Source of the DNA: JAXGMV01 sp040768445
GTDB taxonomy: Bacteria > Chloroflexota > Anaerolineae > Anaerolineales > Anaerolineaceae
Length of the DNA: 64,000 nt
NCBI GenBank assembly: GCA_040768445.1
Contig: JAXGMV010000001.1
Coordinates: 2,046,001 to 2,110,000 of the forward strand
Direction: 5' to 3'
In this document: piece by piece, positions 43,055 to 52,459 of the stretch
How the letters are laid out: the number at the start of each line of letters is the position of its first letter
Numbering within the stretch: position 1 is the first letter of the stretch
Position numbers and translations under genes: made by a program
The notes under the pieces: generated by a model
The model's database searches: none
Told to the model about the DNA's origin: nothing
Seen by the model: the letters and a program-made list of their open reading frames with translations, nothing else

Positions 43055-43951
43055 TCATGAATTTGGATAATTCTCATACCAGGCTTTTCTTGCTAACAAG
43101 TCGTCCACATAATTGGTGACCTTTTCTGGTGAGAACCTGAAGCTATAACCTTCCCGTTCAATCGTATCAACGAGGATACCAGCATCAAAACGAAAACCAC
43201 TGAATAAACCGGGCGGTTGGCTGATCAACCAGACAAAGGCTTTTCCCAAATCTGAAGGATCAGCCCAGGTTGCTTTTTCTTCTGATGGTATGGATAACAT
43301 TTGTTGCCGCGTAATGCCAGTAGGCTTGATTTTTCTTCCCGGACCAATGGTGTTAAATGAGATTTTGTGTGGCGCACTTTCCAGTGCGAGTGATTTAATC
43401 AAGCCCTCTTCCGCATGTTTGCTGGCGCAGTATGCACTCTCATTCTTAAAGCCGCGGAAACTGGATCCGCTGCCGATGCCGATTATATGACCGCCACCCT
43501 GTAATTTATATATATCCCAGCAAGACTTAATGGCGTTAAACATCCCGCCCAGGTTGATGTGCAGCTGCTGCCACCATACAGTCTCAGATATCTGTTCGAA
43601 TGGGATTAATGGAAGCGAAGCTGCATTTTGAACAACCGCATCCAGGCGACCGTATCGTTCTACCGTCAATTGGACAACATGTCTAAAAGCTTGCAAGTCG
43701 CTGATGTCCAGGTGCTCAGCCATTACTTCGATGCCCTCAGCCTTCAGATCACTTTCAGTCTGAGCCAGTTCATCGTCATTAATATCTGAGATACAGACAA
43801 CACCGCCCTCCAGTCCAAGAGCCTTTGCAATACCACTGCCAAACCCGCGTCCGGCGCCTGTGACAAGGACGACTTTACCAGCCATCAGCCCCTGTGCGAC
43901 AGGATATTCACCCGCTTGATAGGTTAATTGTTGTTCAGGAAGATTGTGCAT
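43055..43951 (-). CDS. Short-chain dehydrogenase/reductase (SDR)
   Basis: 298 residues, slightly longer than a classical SDR because of N- and C-terminal extensions. The cofactor motif is VLVTGAGRGFGSG; an acidic residue after strand 2 (CISDIND) favours NAD(H). The catalytic Ser lies in IGSGSSFRG and the YxxxK motif is YCASKHAEEG. The N-terminal ~25 residues and C-terminal ~60 residues (VDTIEREGYSFRFSPEKV) are family-specific. Substrate unknown. It is transcribed divergently from the fumarase operon. Confidence 0.88.
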   Translation of the reverse strand: MHNLPEQQLTYQAGEYPVAQGLMAGKVVLVTGAGRGFGSGIAKALGLEGGVVCISDINDDELAQTESDLKAEGIEVMAEHLDISDLQAFRHVVQLTVERYGRLDAVVQNAASLPLIPFEQISETVWWQQLHINLGGMFNAIKSCWDIYKLQGGGHIIGIGSGSSFRGFKNESAYCASKHAEEGLIKSLALESAPHKISFNTIGPGRKIKPTGITRQQMLSIPSEEKATWADPSDLGKAFVWLISQPPGLFSGFRFDAGILVDTIEREGYSFRFSPEKVTNYVDDLLARKAWYENYPNS

Positions 43952-44014
43952 GAGAATGTCCGATCTTGGTTTTACTGGAAAAGGAATTTTCTAATTATAA
44001 TGGGAGAAAGGACA

Positions 44015-44923
44015 ATGGACCGAAGAATGATAAACACCAATCATTTTCAAACTCAAAATTTCCGCGATCAGGTCGTTGAACTTATCCGTCTGGCTGCAAC
44101 TGATCTCCCAGTTGATGTTGAGAAAAGGTTAATACAAGCCTCCAGAATTGAAATTGCAGAGTCGCCTGCTCAGCAGGCACTGATGACAATCATAAAAAAT
44201 GTTCAGCTGGCAAGGGAAAAATCCTGCCCGATGTGCCAGGATACTGGAACCCCGTTGTTTTTCGTGCAGCTGCCAGGCAACATCAGCCAGAACACAATTC
44301 AGCGAACAATCAACGAAGCTGTTGCAGAAGCGACTAACCGGAACTATCTTCGACCGAATGCAGTTCACCCAATAACAGGTGTGAATTCTGGAAACAATAT
44401 TGGAGATCATCACTTCCCAAGTGTTAATTTTGAAGAAATTGAGGACGATAAAGTTATTATTTACCTTCTCCTGAAAGGCGGCGGATGTGAGAATGTTGGG
44501 CGGCAGTACGCACTGCCGGACGACGGTCTAAATGCTGAACGCAACCTAGAGGGAGTGCGAAAAGTTGTGCTGGATGCGGTTTACAAAGCACAGGGTTTGG
44601 GCTGCGCCCCTGGAGTGTTGGGCGTTGTTATTGGCGGCGACAGATCTTCTGCGTATGCGGAGTCGAAAAAGGTATTTCTAAATGGACTGGACAGGAAAAA
44701 CGAGGATAAGGATCTGCAACAATTAGAAGACCTAATATTTGAAGATGCCAACCAACTCGGTATTGGTCCAATGGGTTTTGGCGGGAAGACAACCTTGCTG
44801 GGTGTGAAGATAAGCGCGCTGTATACCCTCCCTGCCAGTTATTTTGTTACTGTGTCTTACATGTGTTGGGCTTACCGCAGACGACGTATGGTAATTGCTG
44901 ATAACAAGGTCAATTATGAATGA
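44015..44923 (+). CDS. Class I fumarate hydratase, alpha subunit (TtdA/FumA N-terminal type)
   Basis: 302 residues from ATG at 44015 with GAGAAAGGA upstream; the frame is open from 43928 but without a better start. Three Cys motifs for the [4Fe-4S] cluster are visible: CPMCQDTGTP, GGGCEN and GCAPGVLG, followed by GGDRSSAYAESK. Two-subunit class I hydratases act on fumarate or tartrate in anaerobes and are oxygen sensitive. It overlaps the beta subunit by 8 bp. Fumarate is the more likely substrate, but L-tartrate cannot be excluded from sequence. Confidence 0.92.
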   Translation: MDRRMINTNHFQTQNFRDQVVELIRLAATDLPVDVEKRLIQASRIEIAESPAQQALMTIIKNVQLAREKSCPMCQDTGTPLFFVQLPGNISQNTIQRTINEAVAEATNRNYLRPNAVHPITGVNSGNNIGDHHFPSVNFEEIEDDKVIIYLLLKGGGCENVGRQYALPDDGLNAERNLEGVRKVVLDAVYKAQGLGCAPGVLGVVIGGDRSSAYAESKKVFLNGLDRKNEDKDLQQLEDLIFEDANQLGIGPMGFGGKTTLLGVKISALYTLPASYFVTVSYMCWAYRRRRMVIADNKVNYE

Positions 44924-45569
44924 GGTTAAGACCTGCACACGGTTGAAATTTCCAACGGATGTTGGTGCAATCAAAACGCTGCGTATGGGCGAAGTCGTCC
45001 TGATCAGCGGCTATATTCTGACAGCGCGAGATCGCGCGCACAAGTGGTTGTTTGATAAGTTCATTGCACAAACAGACCCGGCAAATGACACAGATTTAGA
45101 TATTTATCATCAGCTGAAGCAAGTGCTTCACAACAGCTGTATTTATCACTGTGGACCGGTTGTCTCTGGCAGCAAGCAAAACGGCTACACTTTCTTATCA
45201 GCCGGCCCAACAACTTCCATACGCGAGGAAGTCTATCAATCTGAGATTATCCAGCATTTTCACCTTAGAGGCATTATCGGGAAAGGTGGTATGGGGGCAA
45301 AAACACTGTCTGCATTGAAACAGGAGCCTGCAGTTTATCTGCATGCAGTGGGCGGCGCTGCAGTTGTGATCGCTGAAACCATAAAGGAAGTTCTCGCTGT
45401 CTATAAATTGGAATTCGGAGTGCCTGAGGCAATGTGGCTGATCAGGGTGGAGAATTTTCCGGCTATTGTGACGATGAATGCGATTGGCGAAAGTTTGCAC
45501 GCACAAGTGAAGAGAGATTCTGGACAAAAACTTGAAAAATTGTTAAATGTCAGGCTAAAGGAGCAATAA
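44916..45569 (+). CDS. Class I fumarate hydratase, beta subunit (FumA C-terminal type)
   Basis: 217 residues from ATG at 44916, overlapping the alpha stop; AAGG lies 7-8 bp upstream. The pattern GEVVLISGYILTARDRAHKW is diagnostic for the beta subunit, with PVVSGSKQNGYTFLSAGPTT and a GKGGMGAKT loop carrying active-site residues. It forms the heterotetramer with the upstream alpha subunit. Overlapping genes show coupled translation. Confidence 0.94.
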   Translation: MNEVKTCTRLKFPTDVGAIKTLRMGEVVLISGYILTARDRAHKWLFDKFIAQTDPANDTDLDIYHQLKQVLHNSCIYHCGPVVSGSKQNGYTFLSAGPTTSIREEVYQSEIIQHFHLRGIIGKGGMGAKTLSALKQEPAVYLHAVGGAAVVIAETIKEVLAVYKLEFGVPEAMWLIRVENFPAIVTMNAIGESLHAQVKRDSGQKLEKLLNVRLKEQ

Positions 45570-46300
45570 TGGAACAGTCGATACTGCGGGCCTATGCATT
45601 GGGCAAGGTGGATTATTTTGGTGTAGCTGATCTTGATGATGTTCAGGACACATTGAAAAAGCATTACCATGACTCTGTGCGTGGTTATCCGTTTGCCGTA
45701 TCGCTGGGAATTGCGCTGATTAACCCAATTGTTGACCAGCTGCCTGCTGCTGTCAATGATGTTGCCTTGAAGATGCAGTACAGGCACCATGCTTATGACC
45801 TGATCAACCAGCGCCTTGATCATGCTGCGTCTGGTATCGCAAGCATTTTGCAGAAGTACGGTCACCGAGCGTTACCTGTTGCAGCATCACAAACTATTGA
45901 CCGCAGCAAGCTGATCAGTATATTCTCCCACAAGATGGCGGCGCGGCTGGCAGGGTTAGGGTTTATTGGAAAAAACTGCCTGTTGATCACACCGTCTCAT
46001 GGGCCGAGGGTAAGGTGGGCAACCGTGCTTACCGATGCACCGCTGACAAGCACTTATAAGGAAATTGAACTAGGATGTGGTACCTGTACGCAATGCGTGG
46101 ATATTTGCCCGGTCAACGCATTCACCGGACGCGCTTTCTCAGTGGATGAAGAGCGCGACCTTCGGTTTGATGCATTTGCCTGCGACACCCATCTGAAGCA
46201 AATGGAAACCAGGGATGGATACAGTGTCTGTGGGTTGTGCCTGTACGCCTGTCCCTACGGAAGGTCTTCATCACATGCAGGTGACATGTCAGGCGAATAG
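45569..46300 (+). CDS. QueG-like 4Fe-4S ferredoxin-domain protein
   Basis: 243 residues. The ATG overlaps the fumarase beta stop (TAATG). It carries two [4Fe-4S]-type motifs near the C-terminus (CGTCTQCVDICP and CGLCLYACPYG) after a QueG/DUF1730-like region (FIGKNCLLITPSHGPRVRWA). It is shorter than true epoxyqueuosine reductase and lacks an obvious cobalamin region, so the activity may differ. Translational coupling to fumarase suggests a redox or cluster-repair role for that enzyme. Its last 46 bp overlap the convergent kinase gene. Confidence 0.8.
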   Translation: MEQSILRAYALGKVDYFGVADLDDVQDTLKKHYHDSVRGYPFAVSLGIALINPIVDQLPAAVNDVALKMQYRHHAYDLINQRLDHAASGIASILQKYGHRALPVAASQTIDRSKLISIFSHKMAARLAGLGFIGKNCLLITPSHGPRVRWATVLTDAPLTSTYKEIELGCGTCTQCVDICPVNAFTGRAFSVDEERDLRFDAFACDTHLKQMETRDGYSVCGLCLYACPYGRSSSHAGDMSGE

Positions 46301-47775
46301 TCACAAAATAACTGCTTATTATTGAGATAAAGCGTCCTGTAGTGCTGGAACTGGCGCAGGTAGTACTCGTGGTTGACAGTATTTGGCTGTGTGATGCCTT
46401 TTACCCTGATGTAGCGTTCAATCTCTGACCAGTCCTTGAAGGCGCCGATTCCCATACCGGCAACATACGCTGCCCCCAATGATGAACCTGGATGGCGGTG
46501 TATATATTCCAGAGGAAGCCCTAATACATCGGCAGTAACCTGCCGCCATAATTCACTGTTTGCACCGCCGTTGGAAACCCGCACCCGAGTGATGTCGTAG
46601 CCCAGCTCACTGAAGATTTCAAGGTGATGGAGAAAACCGTAAGATATGCCCTCAAGGACTGCGCGGTATACATGTGCGCGGTTGTGCTGAAGGGTTAATC
46701 CAAAAATGATACCGCGGGCGTGTGGATCAAAAATAGGTGTCTTTTCGCCCAGGAAATACGGCAGGACGATCAATCCATCAGAGCCAGCCGGAATCGCTTC
46801 AGCTTCTTTGTCCAATTCTCGATAGGTTGCCGATGGCGCGAAATTGTGCTGATACCATTTAATGATTGATCCGCTGGCTGCCATGCAGCCATTGATGATA
46901 TACAACCCGGGTATGACATGATAGTCAAGGAATAAACGCGAATCAACTTCGATGCGATCCCTTGATAGAAGCACATCACCGGATCCACCCAGTTTAACCA
47001 GCATGTCGCCATTATGACATACGCCGCTTGAAAAAGCAGAAGCAACGTGGTCTGCACTGCCGGCAACTACGGGAGTGCCTTTCAGCAAGCCAGTTGCCTG
47101 AGCTGCTTCAGAGGTCACATATCCGATTATTTCATGTGACTGTCTGACAGCTGGCAGCTGGCTGCGCTTGATACCGCACAAAGCCAGCAAATCGTCATCC
47201 CAATTCTTTTCATTCAGATTATAAAGACCGCTTTCGAGTGCCCAGTTGTTCTCAATAGTGGGAATCCCCGTCAGATTGAAATTGATGAAGTCATATGAAC
47301 CCATGACCCACCTGGTATTTTGTAAAACATCAGGCTCATTCACAGCCAGCCAAAACATTTTGGGGCCAATGCTTTGCTGTGTAATGGCAGAGCCTGTTTT
47401 CCTGAGAATTTCCGCTGATCTGGTTTTTGATCCCAGGTATACAACCTCAAGATATGCTCGAGCGTCATTTTGTTGGATGCTGTTACGCAGTGGCTTTTTG
47501 TTCTCGTCAAGCAGGACCAGCGCCGGCACCATACCGCTCACACCAACAGCAAGTACATAGCTGGTGTCAATCCCAGCCTGGTGCATGACCATCGGTATGC
47601 CCTGCTGGACATTCCTCCACCAAGAATTTGGATCTGCTTCAGCCCAGCCTGCATGTAGAGAAATTAGCTCCGATGGCAGGGAAATGTCAGCCAACAAACT
47701 GCCATGAAGATCGATTATGATAATTTTTGTAGCAGTTGTTCCAATGTCAATACCAAGCAGGACACCATTGTTCAT
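46255..47775 (-). CDS. FGGY-family carbohydrate kinase, xylulokinase-like
   Basis: 506 residues. The N-terminal phosphate-1 motif LGIDIGTTATKIIIID and the GWAEADPNSWW segment are typical of xylulokinase; ATP-binding GSADHVASAFSSG and GGGANSELW-type (VSNGGANSELWRQV) segments follow. It phosphorylates a sugar or polyol, probably a pentulose. The start overlaps the transporter gene upstream by 4 bp (ATGA), coupling uptake to phosphorylation. The C-terminal 15 codons overlap the convergent Fe-S gene. Confidence 0.88.
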   Translation of the reverse strand: MNNGVLLGIDIGTTATKIIIIDLHGSLLADISLPSELISLHAGWAEADPNSWWRNVQQGIPMVMHQAGIDTSYVLAVGVSGMVPALVLLDENKKPLRNSIQQNDARAYLEVVYLGSKTRSAEILRKTGSAITQQSIGPKMFWLAVNEPDVLQNTRWVMGSYDFINFNLTGIPTIENNWALESGLYNLNEKNWDDDLLALCGIKRSQLPAVRQSHEIIGYVTSEAAQATGLLKGTPVVAGSADHVASAFSSGVCHNGDMLVKLGGSGDVLLSRDRIEVDSRLFLDYHVIPGLYIINGCMAASGSIIKWYQHNFAPSATYRELDKEAEAIPAGSDGLIVLPYFLGEKTPIFDPHARGIIFGLTLQHNRAHVYRAVLEGISYGFLHHLEIFSELGYDITRVRVSNGGANSELWRQVTADVLGLPLEYIHRHPGSSLGAAYVAGMGIGAFKDWSEIERYIRVKGITQPNTVNHEYYLRQFQHYRTLYLNNKQLFCDYSPDMSPACDEDLP

Positions 47776-49187
47776 GCGCGTTTTTCCTTTATGAATATCA
47801 CTGGAATGATCGAGGCGATGAATAACACACCGTATATTGACATTAACAGGACGTATCCAGCGCTGTCAGCGATTGGACCACCAATATAAGCGCCGATTGC
47901 CCCTGCGCCGGCGCCGGCCAGGTTGCTGATACCAAGGAACTGCCCGGCTTGTTCTTTTTTGACGATATCTGTTCCCAGCGCCCAGTTGGAAGCATAGAAT
48001 AAACCAATTGCCGCACCGATGAAACAACCACCAATTGAAATAACCGTCAGGTTGGGCACTGCAATGGCAACAAAGGTTCCCACTGCTGCCAGAACAGCAC
48101 TGAGGATAATCAGTGGTTTCTTGCCAAACTTATCGGTCAACCAGCCGCTTGGCAAGGCTGAAAGGAGAATAAAGATGCCGACAAACATGATAATCCGTGA
48201 AGCTGGTCCGGCTGCTTTTTCACCTGCCATGTCTGCAAAACGTTCCTGCAGGAAATACATCATAAAGCTGGCGAGGTTGGTTGAGCCAACCAGGAATGCC
48301 AGGCGGTTGATCACCCAAAGCACAAAGTCTGGCTGTTCAGATGAACTCTTGCCGGTGCCGACATAGATGCTTGCCCAAACGCCAAATGCCACAGCCACAG
48401 CCATGCCAATCACACCAATAACGCCAGGAATGAAATTGCCAGGCGACGTTGTTGAAACGTTCAGTGTTATCAGGAATTTGACCACTGCACCAACCCCAAG
48501 GATGGTGACTGTGAATACTGCGGTCATAACCACCAGTCGGATAAAGGGCTGCCAATCTAATTTCTTCTTTTCTTCTGTAAAGGGTGTCTCCGGGATGAAC
48601 ATGGCGATGACCGTAGCAATGATCATGACTGCGATCAATGCAAACAACGCTTCCCATACTTTTCCAGCGCTGACAAGTTTACCGATAACAAATGAGACAA
48701 AAATGACAGGCACCGGTAGTTCCAAGAGGGCTTTCACGCCGGAGAAACGGCCTTTTTTCTCGTCTGGAACAAGGTCAGGTATGAGTCCCTGTGTGGCTGC
48801 CTGTGCTGTATTGGAGGACACCATTGAGAAAATGTAAATTGCGAAAAGCAGCCAGTAGCCTGTTAGCCCATCCAATCCTGCAATGAAGCCAACAGCGACA
48901 AATGCAATCACTTCGCCAATGGTACCGATCAGGATAAACGGACGACGCCTACCCCATTTTGAGCGGCTCTGGTCAGAGATGATGCCCATCAGCGACTGCA
49001 CCAAAACCGCCGTCATTAATGCCCACAGACGAATCTGACCAACATAAGCGCCTTTGACCGCTTCACCGACAAATTGCTGCACCAGCAGCGGAATAATGAG
49101 CGGAGCAAGCACCTGGCTGCGGGTGGTAAGCGCGAACCAATAAATATTGATGGTGATGTAGTCATACCAACGGATAGCTCTTTTCAT
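47772..49187 (-). CDS. MFS sugar transporter (GPH/SLC45-like)
   Basis: 471 residues with about twelve helices. The pattern (SKWGRRRPFILIG between helices 2 and 3; DLVPDEKKGRFSGVKAL after helix 4) resembles the sucrose/SLC45 and GPH branches of the major facilitator superfamily. It lies upstream of, and overlaps, the FGGY kinase, so a pentose, pentitol or related sugar is the probable substrate. Proton or sodium coupling cannot be told. Confidence 0.85.
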   Translation of the reverse strand: MKRAIRWYDYITINIYWFALTTRSQVLAPLIIPLLVQQFVGEAVKGAYVGQIRLWALMTAVLVQSLMGIISDQSRSKWGRRRPFILIGTIGEVIAFVAVGFIAGLDGLTGYWLLFAIYIFSMVSSNTAQAATQGLIPDLVPDEKKGRFSGVKALLELPVPVIFVSFVIGKLVSAGKVWEALFALIAVMIIATVIAMFIPETPFTEEKKKLDWQPFIRLVVMTAVFTVTILGVGAVVKFLITLNVSTTSPGNFIPGVIGVIGMAVAVAFGVWASIYVGTGKSSSEQPDFVLWVINRLAFLVGSTNLASFMMYFLQERFADMAGEKAAGPASRIIMFVGIFILLSALPSGWLTDKFGKKPLIILSAVLAAVGTFVAIAVPNLTVISIGGCFIGAAIGLFYASNWALGTDIVKKEQAGQFLGISNLAGAGAGAIGAYIGGPIADSAGYVLLMSIYGVLFIASIIPVIFIKEKRA

Positions 49188-49209
49188 CGGTCATCTCCAC
49201 TTGATAAAA

Positions 49210-49848
49210 TTATAGGTTGGCAGGCAAAATTTCTGATGGCAGACTACCTGCCAGGAAAGGCTGCCAATTTGTACAAATCAGGTCGTTCCTGTTAGCTGTA
49301 AATTTCAAAATTGACACTGAAGCTGGATTGATGATGAGATTTTGGAAGGTGTTAATTGACATACCTAAAGCAGAGGTGATCGCCAGCTTGATGGCATCAC
49401 TGTGAGAAAAACAAGCAATCATTTCATTTGTGTCATGCTGCATCATAATTTTGTTCAATCCGGTTGTTATCCTCTCCTGGGCTTCAGAAAATGACTCGCC
49501 CCCAGGAAATCTCATCTCAGCCGGATTTGTTTGAACTGTATGCCATAACGGGTGGCTCTTCATCTCTTGTTGCGTCATACCAGTCCACTCTCCAAAATCC
49601 ACTTCTAACAATGCCTGATTGATCAAAATAGGCAAGGATTTTACATCAGCCAGCGGTTGAGCTGTCTCGACAGCACGTTCCAGGGGGCTGGAATAGATTG
49701 ATTTGATAGGAAGTTCTTTAAGTGCCTGTGCCAGGGTCTGGGCTTGCCTTTGACCTTCATCGTTGAGGTGTACACCCGGTAAACGGCCGGCCAGACGTTT
49801 GCCGATGTAATCGTTTTGCCCGTGACGTACCAGAAGGACAATGGTCAT
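49210..49848 (-). CDS. Histidine phosphatase (phosphoglycerate-mutase-like)
   Basis: 212 residues. The catalytic RHG motif is LLVRHGQNDYIGKRLAGRL, with the second His in CFSHSDAIK and the acid in LLEVDFGEWTGMT. It belongs to the GpmB/CobC branch, which removes phosphate from small metabolites; the exact substrate is unknown. Its ATG overlaps the rarA stop by 4 bp, showing co-translation. Confidence 0.92.
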   Translation of the reverse strand: MTIVLLVRHGQNDYIGKRLAGRLPGVHLNDEGQRQAQTLAQALKELPIKSIYSSPLERAVETAQPLADVKSLPILINQALLEVDFGEWTGMTQQEMKSHPLWHTVQTNPAEMRFPGGESFSEAQERITTGLNKIMMQHDTNEMIACFSHSDAIKLAITSALGMSINTFQNLIINPASVSILKFTANRNDLICTNWQPFLAGSLPSEILPANL

Positions 49849-51212
49849 TTCTGTTTATTTGCGCCTGGTTTTACCTGGTTTGACATGGCGTCTGCCCGCT
49901 GTTTTTTCCACTCGGCCAGTCTCTCTGAAATCACACGTTCATAGCCCTGGTCTGACGGTTGGTAGAACTCTGTACCCGTCACACTATCAGGAAGGTACTG
50001 CTGGGGTGTGAAATGCCCTGGATAACTGTGCGGATATTTATAGTCTTTGCCATGACCCAGACCGACCGCATCGCGGCTGGCATCCATTAAATGGATTGGC
50101 ACTGCACCAGCGCCTTCGCTTTCCAACTTCCGCAATGCTCGGAAATAAGCCCCGGCAGAGTTTGATTTGGGTGCCGTGGCAAGGTACAGGGTTGCTTCTG
50201 CAATTGGATAAACACCCTCAGGCATACCGATATAATCATAGGCATGTGCGGCTGAGGTGGCGACGGTCAGCGCTTGAGGATCAGCCAACCCGATATCTTC
50301 ACCTGCGAGAATGATCAATCGGCGAAGGATAAACCGTGGATCTTCGCCAGCACCCAGCATTTTTGCCAGCCAATATATGGCTGCATCAGGGTCTGACCCC
50401 CTGACTGACTTAATGAACGCTGAGATGGTGTCGTAATGCATATCGCCGTTCTTGTCATACTGCAGCGACCGTTTTTGGATTGACTCCTCAGCAACTTTTA
50501 GCGAAATGTGAATAATGCCGTCAGCGGATGGGGCTGTCGTTTCAACTGCCAGTTCCAACGCATTCAGCAGGTTGCGCGCATCTCCACCTGAGAGATTAAC
50601 CAGGTGTTCACGGGCATCCTTCTCGAATTCAATTTTCAATTTGCCATAACCACGTTGGGTGTCAAGCAAACAGCGGTCAATGATTGTCTCCAGGTCATTG
50701 TCGCTCAATGGGTTGAGTTCAAAGATTCTTGAGCGAGAGACAAGCGCTTTGATCACTTCAAAATAAGGATTCTCAGTGGTTGCGCCAATCAGGGTGATCA
50801 ATCCGCTTTCAACATGAGGCAGCAGGGCGTCCTGCTGGGCTTTATTCCAACGGTGGACTTCGTCGACGAACAAAATCGTCCGTTGATGGTACAAGCGCCG
50901 GCGTTCTTTGGTTTCCTCAATCTCTTTTCGTAAGTCAGGGATGCCAGCCAGTACGGCTGAGATGTTGGAGAAGTGGGCTTTTGTATATTGCGCGATGACA
51001 CGCGCCAATGTCGTTTTACCTGTTCCGGGAGGACCGAAGAAGATAATCGATGAAAAGAGGCGGTCAGCTTCAATGGCTCTCCTGAGAAGTTTGCCGGGTC
51101 CGATGATATGATCCTGCCCGACGATGTCATCCAAAGTTGATGGGCGCATCCTGGCAGCCAGCGGTCCAGATTGTGACATATCTTCCTGCATGGCGTGATC
51201 AAATAAATCCAT
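49845..51212 (-). CDS. rarA: Replication-associated recombination protein A (RarA/MgsA AAA+ ATPase)
   Basis: 455 residues. Starting with LAARMRPSTLDDIVGQDHII, it shows Walker A FGPPGTGKTTL, Walker B ILFVDEVHRWNKAQQD and sensor GATTENPYFEV, then the C-terminal oligomerisation domain (VRGSDPDAAIYWLAKML). RarA acts at stalled replication forks. The sequence is a full-length, typical member; it shares overlap with the histidine phosphatase gene. Confidence 0.96.
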   Translation of the reverse strand: MDLFDHAMQEDMSQSGPLAARMRPSTLDDIVGQDHIIGPGKLLRRAIEADRLFSSIIFFGPPGTGKTTLARVIAQYTKAHFSNISAVLAGIPDLRKEIEETKERRRLYHQRTILFVDEVHRWNKAQQDALLPHVESGLITLIGATTENPYFEVIKALVSRSRIFELNPLSDNDLETIIDRCLLDTQRGYGKLKIEFEKDAREHLVNLSGGDARNLLNALELAVETTAPSADGIIHISLKVAEESIQKRSLQYDKNGDMHYDTISAFIKSVRGSDPDAAIYWLAKMLGAGEDPRFILRRLIILAGEDIGLADPQALTVATSAAHAYDYIGMPEGVYPIAEATLYLATAPKSNSAGAYFRALRKLESEGAGAVPIHLMDASRDAVGLGHGKDYKYPHSYPGHFTPQQYLPDSVTGTEFYQPSDQGYERVISERLAEWKKQRADAMSNQVKPGANKQK

Positions 51213-51310
51213 AGGTTTATTTTACTGTAAATGGATTGCTTGAGTGTGCATAACAAGCATTATTGAATTGAGATAATCTTTTAGAAAGACATTTGATAGA
51301 GCTTGCGTTT

Positions 51311-52456
51311 TTATTTAGCTGCAGGCAGGGTAAATGAAAATGTGCTTCCCTGGTTGGCACCAGCACTGTATGCCCAGATCCTGCCACCCATTGCCTCAAC
51401 CAGAGATTTTGTCACAGTTAAGCCAATGCCGCTGCCGCCTCTGCTGCGCGAACGTGATTTTTCAACCCTGTAAAACCTGGTAAAGATCATTTCCAACTGT
51501 TCTGGTGGGATGCCTATACCCGTGTCGCTAATCTTGAAAACCACTTCAGATGGCGAATTTGAAACCGATACATCAACATGTCCACCAGGGTTGGTGTACT
51601 GCAGTGCATTTCCAAGCATATTGACCAAAACCTGGCTTAAACGGTCAGGGTCTGCAATGACATAGCTATTTGTGTACTTAGGGTTAAAGTTGATGGTGAC
51701 CGCTTTCAGATCATACTGGGGCTGCAGAAATTGAACTGCTTTCTTAATTGCGCTAACGGCATCTATCTCTGTCATATTGAGCTGGTAAGCGCCAGCCTCA
51801 ATCCGGCTAAGTTCCTGGATGTCATCCACCAATCTTTCAAGCCGGCTGGTTTCATGGTAGATGCGTTGAAAAACCTCAGGCTCTGGTTGCAGCATACCGT
51901 CGATCAAGCCTTCCATCGAGCCTTTTATGGTTGTCAGAGGTGTGCGCAGTTCGTGTGTAACGTCTCCAAGCAGCTGTCGTCGCATGGTTTCAGTTTGTTC
52001 AAGCTTCTCAGCCATTTGGTTAAAGCTGTGTGCCAGCTGCCCCAGCTCATCGCTATCTTCGATATTGTCTCTCAAGGTCACCCGTTCATGATAATAGCCA
52101 TTAGCAATATGCCGGCTAGCCTCAGTCATCGCTTGTATTGGTTTAACAAAACGGGAAGACATGAGGGCACTGGTAGCCAGGGCTGCAATAAACGCAGCGA
52201 TACTGGAAAGGGTGAAGGCTTCAAGGATTGAGGTGCGGTAATTTCTATATAATTCAATGCCTGCGCCTTGTGCTCCAGCACCCTTGCCCTGTGGCCCACC
52301 TTGCATCATGGCGTTCATCATACCGAGGTGCCGCTCAAATGAATTGGCTGATGTGATATCAGCTGCGGCAGCCATGACACCAATACCTATCAATATAACG
52401 AAAAGATAGGACAGGAATATCTTCCAAAATAGGTGCTTGCGAACCAGTTTAATCAT
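51311..52456 (-). CDS. Sensor histidine kinase (HAMP/HisKA/HATPase)
   Basis: 381 residues. Two membrane helices (about 10-30 and 78-98) enclose a short extracytoplasmic loop of ~45 residues rich in Met and Gly (MMNAMMQGGPQGKGAGAQG). HAMP follows, then the H-box DVTHELRTPLTTIKGSM, N-box MLGNALQYTNPGG, and G boxes DTGIGIPPEQ and GGSGIGLTVTKS. The stop is near rarA; the start is 3 bp after the response-regulator stop, so both form one operon with the regulator first. The signal is unknown; the tiny loop suggests membrane or metal sensing. Confidence 0.93.
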   Translation of the reverse strand: MIKLVRKHLFWKIFLSYLFVILIGIGVMAAAADITSANSFERHLGMMNAMMQGGPQGKGAGAQGAGIELYRNYRTSILEAFTLSSIAAFIAALATSALMSSRFVKPIQAMTEASRHIANGYYHERVTLRDNIEDSDELGQLAHSFNQMAEKLEQTETMRRQLLGDVTHELRTPLTTIKGSMEGLIDGMLQPEPEVFQRIYHETSRLERLVDDIQELSRIEAGAYQLNMTEIDAVSAIKKAVQFLQPQYDLKAVTINFNPKYTNSYVIADPDRLSQVLVNMLGNALQYTNPGGHVDVSVSNSPSEVVFKISDTGIGIPPEQLEMIFTRFYRVEKSRSRSRGGSGIGLTVTKSLVEAMGGRIWAYSAGANQGSTFSFTLPAAK

Positions 52457-52459
52457 CGA

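Noticed and set aside
43928..44014. Longer N-terminus of the fumarase alpha subunit
   Set aside because: The open frame overlaps the divergent SDR start and the extra residues are not family-like; ATG 44015 has a strong ribosome-binding site.
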